A stretch of DNA of 6,156 nt from Streptomyces violaceus (lineage in GTDB: Bacteria; Actinomycetota; Actinomycetes; Streptomycetales; Streptomycetaceae). Where the stretch lies: the NCBI GenBank assembly GCA_000715635.1, contig KL569197.1:1143-7298 (forward strand), written 5' to 3'. The notes under the pieces are model-generated. The model ran no database searches, was not told where the DNA came from, and saw only the letters and a program-made list of their open reading frames with translations. Below, one piece after another: positions 1-4,267 of this stretch; position 1 is the first letter of the stretch; each line of letters starts with the position of its first letter. The translations under genes and the position numbers were made by a program.

Positions 1-127
1 TCTTGTGGTCCGTCGTCGTCAGCCACTTGACCACGACACTGCCGCGGTTCTGGCGCCTGACCGGCAGCTCGTCCTGGTAGTGGGACCCTGCTGCCGCGGC
101 ACCCTGGGGTTCGTTGAGGATGCTCAC
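1..127 (-). CDS. ctaD: Cytochrome c oxidase subunit I, N-terminal fragment (CtaD)
   Basis: This is the first 42 codons of the haem-copper subunit of the aa3-type terminal oxidase; the rest lies beyond the left edge. It begins at a GTG (bases 127-125) and reads MSILNEPQGAAAAGS, then DELPVRR and VVVKWLTTTDHK. The ending WLTTTDHK is the conserved segment just before the first transmembrane helix of actinobacterial subunit I. The GTG shares GTGA with the ctaC stop codon, a 4-base overlap that usually means translational coupling and a shared transcript. A purine-rich GGGAG inside the end of ctaC lies about 11 bases upstream, a little far for a strong ribosome site, which fits coupling. The haem a, haem a3 and CuB ligands are all outside the window. 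The identification rests on the N-terminal motif and on ctaC immediately upstream. Confidence 0.93.
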   Translation of the reverse strand, partial: MSILNEPQGAAAAGSHYQDELPVRRQNRGSVVVKWLTTTDHK

Positions 128-1089
128 AGGTTGTTCGTCTCCCGGTTCTTCTCGTGGCTCGTCTGCGCGATGCCGGCAGGAACGTAACCGTTCTGCTGCT
201 TGTCCACGAGGTCCTTGAGGTGCTGCTCGTAGCGCTCGGGGGAGACGACCTTCACGTTGAACAGCATCCGAGAGTGGTCGACGCCGCAGAGCTCGGCGCA
301 CTTGCCCAGGAAGGTGCCCTCCTTGTTGGGGGTCACCTCGAAGGCGTTGGTGTGGCCCGGGATGACGTCCTGCTTCATCAGGAACGGCACGACCCAGAAG
401 GAGTGGATGACGTCACGCGAGGTCAGCACGAAGCGGACCGTCTTGCCCTTGGGCAGCCAGAGCGTCGGACCGGGGTTGTTGGTCTGCGGGTTCCGCGTAC
501 CGGGGGTACCGCAGTCGTAGGCGCCGCCGGCGTTGGCCGGGAAGTCGTCCTTGAACCGGTCCGGGATCGCGTCCAGGTCCTTGGAGGTCTTGGCGTCACC
601 GGTGGAACCCGCGACGGGCTCGACGTAGTTGAAGCACCAGCTCCACTGGAAGCCGACCACGTTGACCGTGACGTCGGGCTTCTTCTTGAGGCTGAGCAGC
701 TCGGACTCGTCGCGGGCGGTGAAGTAGAACAGCACCGAGACGATGATGAGCGGGACCACGGTGTACAGCGCCTCGATGGGCATGTTGTACCGGGTCTGTG
801 GGGGAACTTCGACCTTGGTGCGGCTGCGCCGGTGGAAGAAAGCACTCCACAGGATCAGACCCCACACCAGCACGCCAACGGCGAGCGCAGCCGCCCAGGA
901 CCCCTGCCACAGGGAGAGGATCCGCGGAGCCTCTTCCGTGGTCGGGGTGGGCATACCAAGGCGGGGGAAGTCTTCCCAGTTGTACGAGCAACCGGTGGCT
1001 GTCGCCAAGACCAGGCCCGCGGTCAGTGCCTGCAGCAGCTTCCGCCGCATCGGGCGCCGCGGCGAGCGGTCGGAGCCGTTGGGACTCAC
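124..1089 (-). CDS. ctaC: Cytochrome c oxidase subunit II, lipoprotein with CuA site (CtaC)
   Basis: This 321-residue protein is subunit II of the aa3 oxidase. It takes electrons from the bc1 complex's cytochrome c domain through its CuA centre and passes them to subunit I, at the outer face of the membrane. Residues 14-33 form a signal sequence (MRRKLLQALTAGLVLA, then TATG) ending at a lipobox Cys34. Two transmembrane segments follow at about 62-84 and 105-124, then the cupredoxin domain. The CuA ligands are intact: His229 in HSFW, and Cys264, Glu266, Cys268, His272 and Met275 in CAELCGVDHSRM. The aromatic electron-entry motif is GFQWSW at 146-151. The GTG start at 1089-1087 was chosen because GGGAAGG lies 6 bases upstream; the frame stays open to 1623, but that extension runs over the divergent desulfurase gene and has no protein-like character. 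Cys152 and Cys193 are additional cysteines. The stop overlaps the ctaD start. Confidence 0.97.
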   Translation of the reverse strand: MSPNGSDRSPRRPMRRKLLQALTAGLVLATATGCSYNWEDFPRLGMPTPTTEEAPRILSLWQGSWAAALAVGVLVWGLILWSAFFHRRSRTKVEVPPQTRYNMPIEALYTVVPLIIVSVLFYFTARDESELLSLKKKPDVTVNVVGFQWSWCFNYVEPVAGSTGDAKTSKDLDAIPDRFKDDFPANAGGAYDCGTPGTRNPQTNNPGPTLWLPKGKTVRFVLTSRDVIHSFWVVPFLMKQDVIPGHTNAFEVTPNKEGTFLGKCAELCGVDHSRMLFNVKVVSPERYEQHLKDLVDKQQNGYVPAGIAQTSHEKNRETNNL

Positions 1090-1095
1090 GTAGCG

Positions 1096-1102
1096 CCTTC
1101 CC
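1096..1102 (-). promoter_or_regulatory. Ribosome binding site of ctaC
   Basis: GGGAAGG on the minus strand ends 6 bases before the GTG at 1089. It decides the ctaC start against the much longer open frame that continues upstream. Confidence 0.75.
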
Positions 1103-1159
1103 GAGAGTCTCGCCCGCGCGGATCGGCTGCGGCCTGGCCTTCTCGCTGGTCGGTCGCCG

Positions 1160-1176
1160 CCCTGCGTCGGGCAGGG
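1160..1176. other. Short perfect hairpin in the ctaC leader region
   Basis: CCCTGC (1160-1165) and GCAGGG (1171-1176) are perfect complements around a 5-base loop. If ctaC transcription starts near 1193, this stem falls in the ctaC 5' untranslated region. Its right arm shares bases 1175-1176 with the neighbouring larger palindrome, so the two could not both form fully in one RNA. It may have no function. Confidence 0.4.
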
Positions 1177-1203
1177 GTTTGGATGTTTATGCGGACCAAA
1201 CCC
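1175..1203. promoter_or_regulatory. Palindrome upstream of ctaC, candidate operator
   Basis: GGGTTTGG (1175-1182) and CCAAACCC (1196-1203) form a perfect 8-bp inverted repeat around a 13-base A/T-richer spacer (ATGTTTATGCGGA). It lies 86 bases upstream of the ctaC start in a very G/C-rich stretch where such bases stand out. A TAGGGT hexamer on the minus strand (1205-1200) fits the Streptomyces -10 pattern TANNNT and overlaps the right arm; no good -35 is visible. If that -10 is real, transcription starts near 1193, inside the palindrome, and a bound regulator would block it. I do not recognise the site as that of a known regulator. Confidence 0.5.
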
Positions 1204-1242
1204 TAGCCGACGCCCTCCGGGGGTTCTCGAGGAGGGGTGCCT

Positions 1243-1344
1243 ATGAGGTGGGGTGGTTCGCTGGTTTGGCGGCTGCGGGTTGTTTGTGGCTGGTCGCGCA
1301 GTTCCCCGCGCCCCTTTGGGGCGTCTCCCTACGGGACGATTTAG
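1243..1344 (+). CDS. Possible 33-codon leader ORF upstream of the desulfurase
   Basis: An ATG at 1243 sits 7 bases after a near-ideal ribosome site (AGGAGG at 1230-1235) and opens a 33-codon frame ending in TAG at 1342-1344, nine bases before the desulfurase GTG. The peptide starts MRWGGSLVWRLRVVCGW and has one cysteine. Against it: third codon positions are not strongly G/C, half the peptide is simply translation of the dispersed repeat, and the stop codon overlaps the likely leaderless -10 of the next gene, whose transcript would then not contain it. It could be a chance frame; the ribosome site is the only strong evidence for it. Confidence 0.25.
   Translation: MRWGGSLVWRLRVVCGWSRSSPRPFGASPYGTI
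1273..1323 (+). repeat. Dispersed Streptomyces-type intergenic repeat, copy 1
   Basis: This copy comprises CTGCGGG (1273-1279), 8 variable bases, then a 28-base core (1288-1315) containing GTCGCGCAGTTCCCCGCG. The core is identical, in inverted orientation, to 2747-2774, and the CTGCGGG block recurs there at the same 8-base spacing. The end of the core forms a stem with the bases just after it: CGCCCC (1309-1314), loop TTT, GGGGCG (1318-1323). From memory, this core recurs many times between genes in Streptomyces chromosomes. No open frame or transposase goes with it. Confidence 0.85.
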
Positions 1345-1347
1345 CGT
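1342..1347 (+). promoter_or_regulatory. -10 hexamer placed for leaderless transcription of the desulfurase
   Basis: TAGCGT matches the actinobacterial -10 pattern TANNNT and occupies exactly positions -12 to -7 relative to the G of the GTG at 1354, so RNA would start on the start codon. There is no ribosome site in the 15 bases before the GTG. No convincing -35 is present: the expected place lies inside the repeat hairpin. Confidence 0.5.
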
Positions 1348-1353
1348 TGCTGT

Positions 1354-2733
1354 GTGGCCTACTTCGATGCTGCTTCCGCTGCTCCGCTTCATTCTGTTGC
1401 CCGGCAGGCTCTGCTGGCCTCCCTCGATGAGGGGTGGGCGGATCCCGCGCGGCTGTACAGGGAGGGGCGGCGGGCCCGGATGCTGTTGGACGCCGCTCGG
1501 GAGGCCGCCGCCGAGGCGGTGGGGTGCCGGGCGGACGAGCTGGTGTTCACCTCGTCCGGAACGCGTGCCGTGCATGCGGGGGTTGCCGGGACGCTGGCCG
1601 GGCGGCGGCGGGCCGGGCGCCACCTGATCGTGTCAGCGGTCGAACATTCTTCGGTACTCCATTCGGCCGAGGTGCACGAGGCGGACGGCGGGTCCGTCAC
1701 CCAGGTGCCGGTCGACCGGGGCGGGGCGGTGGATCCGGCGGCGTACGGCGATGCCCTGCGCGGGGACACGGCGCTGGCCTGTCTCCAGTCGGCCAATCAC
1801 GAGGTGGGGACGGAGCAGCCCGTCGCGGCGGTGGCCGAGCTGTGCCGGGAGGCCGGGGTGCCGTTGCTGGTGGATGCCGCGCAGTCGCTCGGGTGGGGGC
1901 CGGTGGAAGGGGACTGGTCATTGCTCGCGGCCAGTGCGCACAAGTGGGGCGGGCCCTCGGGGGTCGGGCTGCTCGTGGTGCGGAAGGGTGTGCGGTTCTC
2001 GGCGCAAGGGCCGGTGGACGAGCGGGAGTCGGGGCGGGCGGCCGGTTTCGAGAACATCCCGGCGATCGTGGCCGCGGCGGCGTCGCTGCGGGCCGTACGG
2101 GCGGAGGCGGCCGGGGAGGCCGCGCGGCTGCGGGAGCTGACGGAGCGGATCCGGGCTCGGGTGCCGGGGCTGGTGCCCGACGTCGAGGTGGTCGGGGATC
2201 CGGTGCGCCGGCTGCCCGGGGTCGTCACCTTCTCCTGTCTCTATGTCGACGGAGAGGCGCTGCTGCACGAGCTGGACCGGGAGGGGTTCTCCGTCTCGTC
2301 CGGATCGTCCTGCACGAGCAGCACGCTGACGCCGAGCCATGTGCTGCGGGCGATGGGCGTGCTGAGCGAGGGCAATGTGCGGGTGTCGCTGCCGCTGGGG
2401 GCGGCGGAGGAGGATGTGGAGCGCTTCCTGGAGGTGCTCCCCCGGGCTGTGGCCGCGGTGCGGGACAAACTGGGCGCTCCGGTCCCGGGGGCGGTGGTAC
2501 GCGAGGCGGACGTCCTCGTCGTGGATTCCCTGGGCAAGCGGTGCCCGATCCCCGTCATCGAGCTGGCCAAGGTCATCGGCGATGTGCCGGTGGGCGGCCT
2601 GGTGCGGGTCCTCGCCGACGACGAGGCGGCGCGCTTGGACATCCCGGCGTGGTGCGAGATGCGGGGCCAGGAGTACGTCGGCGAGGAACCGGCGGAAAAG
2701 GGAACGGCGTACACGGTCCGCCGGGTGAGCTGA
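1354..2733 (+). CDS. Cysteine desulfurase fused to a TusA-type sulfur carrier
   Basis: This 459-residue fusion has a pyridoxal-phosphate cysteine desulfurase (about 1-372) followed by a TusA/SirA domain (about 384-459). The first part removes sulfur from cysteine as an enzyme persulfide, leaving alanine. The opening YFDAASAAPL matches the family N-terminus and supports the GTG start. Visible active-site elements are VEHSSV with His98, NHEVGTEQP with Asn148, VDAAQSLG with Asp174 and Gln177, and SAHKWGGPSGVG with the cofactor lysine Lys197. The persulfide cysteine is Cys320 in SSGSSCTSSTLTPSHVLRAMG-like context, which places it with IscS/NifS (group I) rather than SufS. The tail has the TusA signature KRCPIPVIELAK (Cys397), followed by ADDEAARLDIPAWC, which is typical of TusA. 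Sulfur transfer from Cys320 to Cys397 is inferred. The final acceptor (tRNA thiolation, a cofactor or a thio-metabolite) cannot be told from the window. It is divergent from ctaC and convergent with the kinase, so probably transcribed alone. Confidence 0.93.
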   Translation: MAYFDAASAAPLHSVARQALLASLDEGWADPARLYREGRRARMLLDAAREAAAEAVGCRADELVFTSSGTRAVHAGVAGTLAGRRRAGRHLIVSAVEHSSVLHSAEVHEADGGSVTQVPVDRGGAVDPAAYGDALRGDTALACLQSANHEVGTEQPVAAVAELCREAGVPLLVDAAQSLGWGPVEGDWSLLAASAHKWGGPSGVGLLVVRKGVRFSAQGPVDERESGRAAGFENIPAIVAAAASLRAVRAEAAGEAARLRELTERIRARVPGLVPDVEVVGDPVRRLPGVVTFSCLYVDGEALLHELDREGFSVSSGSSCTSSTLTPSHVLRAMGVLSEGNVRVSLPLGAAEEDVERFLEVLPRAVAAVRDKLGAPVPGAVVREADVLVVDSLGKRCPIPVIELAKVIGDVPVGGLVRVLADDEAARLDIPAWCEMRGQEYVGEEPAEKGTAYTVRRVS

Positions 2734-2734
2734 A

Positions 2735-2754
2735 CGCCCTGTTTTCAGGGGCGC
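2735..2754. terminator. Stem-loop between convergent genes, probable bidirectional terminator
   Basis: CGCCCTG, loop TTTT, then CAGGGGCG forms a 7-bp stem with one bulged G, starting only a base or two after the desulfurase stop at 2731-2733. It lies between that gene and the kinase, which ends at 2806 on the other strand. There is no long U tract, which is common for Streptomyces terminators. Its right arm is the end of repeat copy 2. Confidence 0.6.
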
Positions 2755-2789
2755 GGGGAACTGCGCGACCAGCCCCCACGCGCCCGCAG
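2747..2789 (-). repeat. Dispersed Streptomyces-type intergenic repeat, copy 2 (inverted)
   Basis: The 28-base core (2747-2774) is the exact reverse complement of 1288-1315. CCCGCAG at 2783-2789 is the reverse complement of the CTGCGGG block of copy 1, at the same 8-base spacing. The copy fills most of the 72-bp gap between the convergent desulfurase and kinase genes. The bases beyond the core differ from copy 1 but again complete a stem with the core's end. Confidence 0.85.
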
Positions 2790-2805
2790 ACGAACAGCCC
2801 GGCTC

Positions 2806-3780
2806 TCAGGCGAGGTGTGCCTGAACCTCCGTCGCCGCCTCATCCCCGTACGCCTTGGTGAACCGCTCCATGAAGTGCCCCCGCCGCAGCTGGTACTCCT
2901 GCGTCCCCACCGTCTCGATGACGAGAGTCGCCAGCATGCAGCCGACCTGCGCGGCCCGCTCCAGGGAGACCCCCCAGGCGAGGCCCGACATGAAGCCCGC
3001 GCGGAACGCGTCGCCGACGCCCGTGGGGTCGGCCTTGCGCTCCTCGTCCGGCGTGCCGACCTCGATCGGGTCCTCGCCGACCCGCTCGATACGGACGCCG
3101 CGCGCGCCGAGGGTGGTCACACGGTGGCCCACCCTGGACAGGATCTCCGCGTCGCTCCAGCCGGTCTTGGTCTCGATGAGGCCCTTCTCGTACTCGTTGG
3201 AGAAGAGGTACGTCGCCCCGTCCAGCAGGATGCGGATCTCCTCGCCGTCCATCCGGGCGATCTGCTGGGAGAAGTCGGCGGCGAACGGGATGGACCGGGA
3301 GCGGCACTCCTCGGTGTGGCGGAGCATCGCCTCCGGGTCGTCCGCCCCGATGGAGACCAGGTCGAGTCCGCCGACCCGGTCGGCGACGGTCTTCAGCTCG
3401 ATGAGGCGGGCCTCGCTCATCGCGCCGGTGTAGAAGGAGCCGATCTGGTTGTGGTCGGCGTCGGTGGTGCACACGAAGCGGGCGGTGTGCAGCGTGTCGG
3501 AGATGCGGACGGAGTCGGTGTCGACGCCGTGCCGGTCGAGCCAGGCGCGGTACTCGTCGAAGTCCGCGCCCGCGGCGCCGACCAGGATCGGCCGGGTGCC
3601 GAGCTGTCCCATGCCGAACGCGATGTTCGCGGCGACGCCGCCGCGGCGGACGTCGAGCTTGTCGACCAGGAACGACAGCGAGACCGTGTGCAGCTGGTCC
3701 GCTACGAGCTGGTCGGCGAAGCGGCCGGGGAAGGTCATGAGGTGGTCGGTGGCGATGGAGCCGGTGACTGCGATGCGCAC
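2806..3780 (-). CDS. adoK: PfkB-family carbohydrate kinase, probable adenosine kinase
   Basis: This 324-residue PfkB/ribokinase-family kinase most resembles, from memory, mycobacterial adenosine kinase (Rv2202c, also 324 residues). It would phosphorylate adenosine to AMP with ATP in the cytoplasm. The N-terminus VRIAVTGSIATDHLM matches that protein and carries Asp12. Other visible elements are the substrate-side glycines RRGGVAANIAFG (Gly47, Gly48, Asn52), GAAGADF at 68-74, NEYE at 195-198, VTTLGARGV at 221-229, and the anion-hole/catalytic motif DPTGVGDAFRAGF with catalytic Asp257. The GTG start at 3780 has AGGAG 10 bases upstream and fits the family; an ATG at 3816 would add 12 unmatched residues. 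The gene is convergent with the desulfurase and divergent from the small ORF. Substrate choice is by resemblance; a ribokinase or other sugar kinase is the alternative. Confidence 0.85.
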   Translation of the reverse strand: MRIAVTGSIATDHLMTFPGRFADQLVADQLHTVSLSFLVDKLDVRRGGVAANIAFGMGQLGTRPILVGAAGADFDEYRAWLDRHGVDTDSVRISDTLHTARFVCTTDADHNQIGSFYTGAMSEARLIELKTVADRVGGLDLVSIGADDPEAMLRHTEECRSRSIPFAADFSQQIARMDGEEIRILLDGATYLFSNEYEKGLIETKTGWSDAEILSRVGHRVTTLGARGVRIERVGEDPIEVGTPDEERKADPTGVGDAFRAGFMSGLAWGVSLERAAQVGCMLATLVIETVGTQEYQLRRGHFMERFTKAYGDEAATEVQAHLA

Positions 3781-3790
3781 GGCGTGGATT

Positions 3791-3795
3791 CTCCT
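3791..3795 (-). promoter_or_regulatory. Ribosome binding site of the adenosine kinase gene
   Basis: AGGAG on the minus strand lies 10 bases before the GTG at 3780. It supports that start over the in-frame ATG at 3816, which lies upstream of this site. Confidence 0.7.
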
Positions 3796-3819
3796 GAGGG
3801 AGGCGGGCCTTGACACTTC

Positions 3820-3849
3820 ACGCTATCGGGTGGGCGGGGCAGCACTGAA
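3820..3849 (-). promoter_or_regulatory. Candidate promoter of the adenosine kinase gene
   Basis: On the minus strand TTCAGT (3849-3844) and TAGCGT (3825-3820) are separated by 18 bases, an acceptable spacing for the main sigma factor. The -10 fits TANNNT; the -35 matches TTGACA at only three positions. Transcription would start near 3813, giving a leader of about 33 bases that includes the AGGAG ribosome site. Confidence 0.4.
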
Positions 3850-3870
3850 GGCATCGAAACTACCCGATAG
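3823..3870. promoter_or_regulatory. Perfect 9-bp inverted repeat in the kinase/small-ORF divergent region
   Basis: CTATCGGGT (3823-3831) and ACCCGATAG (3862-3870) are exact reverse complements 30 bases apart. The left arm overlaps the candidate kinase -10, and the right arm lies just beyond its -35 on the side of the small ORF, so the pair brackets the promoter. That arrangement suits a dimeric regulator binding two sites, perhaps controlling both genes. In RNA the arms could also pair as a long-loop hairpin. No known regulator is recognised. Confidence 0.5.
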
Positions 3871-3900
3871 TAGATCTTTCTCCGCGAGCTCGAGCGTGCC

Positions 3901-3906
3901 TACGGT
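3901..3906 (+). promoter_or_regulatory. -10 hexamer placed for leaderless transcription of the small ORF
   Basis: TACGGT fits TANNNT and lies exactly at -12 to -7 relative to the A of the ATG at 3913. A weak -35-like TTCTCC (3878-3883) sits 17 bases upstream. No Shine-Dalgarno sequence precedes the ATG, which fits a leaderless mRNA. Confidence 0.5.
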
Positions 3907-3912
3907 GCCGCT

Positions 3913-4122
3913 ATGACGAACCTCAAGGTCCAGACACCCGTTCCGGTCGACCTCGAAGGCGATCTGGCGTCGTTGCCGGGTTACGGGGCGCGGATGGCTC
4001 CGCACTGGGCGGCTCCCGACCGGATCGCCTCCCGGCCCGTCTCCCCGGCCCTGATCCATGGTGTGACCGTACCCCCTGCGTCGGCCCGGCTGCTCGACGC
4101 CATGTCGGACTACGGGGACTGA
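3913..4122 (+). CDS. Small hypothetical protein, 69 residues
   Basis: I do not recognise this protein. It starts MTNLKVQTPVPVDLEGDL, continues LPGYGARMAPHWAAPDR, and ends LLDAMSDYGD. There is no signal peptide, membrane segment or cysteine, and it is rich in Pro, Ala and Val. Third codon positions are mostly G or C, as in the neighbouring genes, which supports real coding. The ATG is preceded by a -10 hexamer rather than a ribosome site, so the mRNA is probably leaderless. It is divergent from the adenosine kinase, with which it shares an intergenic inverted repeat, and 145 bases separate its stop from the next gene on the same strand. The frames open on the opposite strand here look like shadows. 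The function is unknown. Confidence 0.65.
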   Translation: MTNLKVQTPVPVDLEGDLASLPGYGARMAPHWAAPDRIASRPVSPALIHGVTVPPASARLLDAMSDYGD

Positions 4123-4135
4123 GCGGGCCCTTGCG

Positions 4136-4163
4136 GGAACCGTGTGCTCCCCCGCTGCGTCCC
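4136..4163 (+). promoter_or_regulatory. Possible ECF-sigma-type promoter for the membrane protein gene
   Basis: GGAAC (4136-4140) is followed after 17 bases by CGTCCC (4158-4163), resembling the GGAAC...CGTC pattern used by envelope-stress sigma factors of the SigE type. It would give a leader of about 95 bases before the GTG at 4268. Short patterns like this arise by chance in G/C-rich DNA, so this is tentative. Confidence 0.25.
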
Positions 4164-4209
4164 ATCGCTGTCCCCCGTAAAGGGGAGGCGGGATACGACC
4201 CACCAGCGG
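4152..4209 (+). terminator. Three-tier stem-loop between the small ORF and the membrane protein gene
   Basis: CCGCTG (4152-4157) pairs with CAGCGG (4204-4209). Inside it GTCCC (4159-4163) pairs with GGGAT (4190-4194) using one G-U pair, and at the tip TCCCC (4171-4175) pairs with GGGGA (4182-4186) around a CGTAAA loop. It lies 29 bases after the small ORF stop and 58 before the next start. It could end the small ORF transcript or act as a structured leader of the following gene. There is no U tract. Confidence 0.45.
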
Positions 4210-4229
4210 CCCGTGTGTGACCGGTCCGG

Positions 4230-4241
4230 GTCCCATGGGAC
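4230..4241. promoter_or_regulatory. 12-bp perfect palindrome upstream of the membrane protein gene
   Basis: GTCCCATGGGAC is a complete 12-bp palindrome whose right end lies 26 bases before the GTG at 4268. It may be a protein-binding site in the leader or promoter, or chance. No matching regulator is recognised. Confidence 0.3.
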
Positions 4242-4254
4242 AGCTGTGCAGCCG

Positions 4255-4260
4255 AAGGAG
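4255..4260 (+). promoter_or_regulatory. Ribosome binding site of the membrane protein gene
   Basis: AAGGAG lies 7 bases before the GTG at 4268 and decides that start. A closer ATG at 4263 is in another frame and stops after two codons. Confidence 0.75.
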
Positions 4261-4267
4261 CGATGCG

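Noticed and set aside
154..1206. A 350-codon frame on the plus strand opposite ctaC
   Set aside because: It is antisense to a clearly identified gene, rich in Val/Gly/Arg/Asp, and has no recognisable motif; long antisense frames are expected in G/C-rich DNA.
1090..1623. An open frame extending ctaC upstream on the minus strand by 178 codons
   Set aside because: It runs across the divergent region and into the desulfurase gene, reads as Pro/Arg/Gly-rich shadow sequence, and the GTG at 1089 has a good ribosome site and family-like N-terminus.
1273..2789. The inverted repeats as ends of an insertion sequence or small transposon carrying the desulfurase
   Set aside because: There is no transposase and no target-site duplication was seen beside the copies, and the repeat core is one I recall as dispersed singly across Streptomyces genomes.
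1434..2861. A 475-codon plus-strand frame overlapping the desulfurase in another frame
   Set aside because: Its product is almost entirely Gly, Arg and Ala, a frame-shifted shadow of the desulfurase.
2815..3813. A 332-codon plus-strand frame opposite the adenosine kinase
   Set aside because: Antisense shadow; the minus strand encodes a full PfkB kinase with intact motifs.
3810..3838. A perfect TTGACA on the plus strand at 3810-3815 as a -35 for the small ORF
   Set aside because: The place 17-18 bases downstream is GCGGGG-like with no TANNNT hexamer, and the small ORF has a better-placed -10 at 3901.
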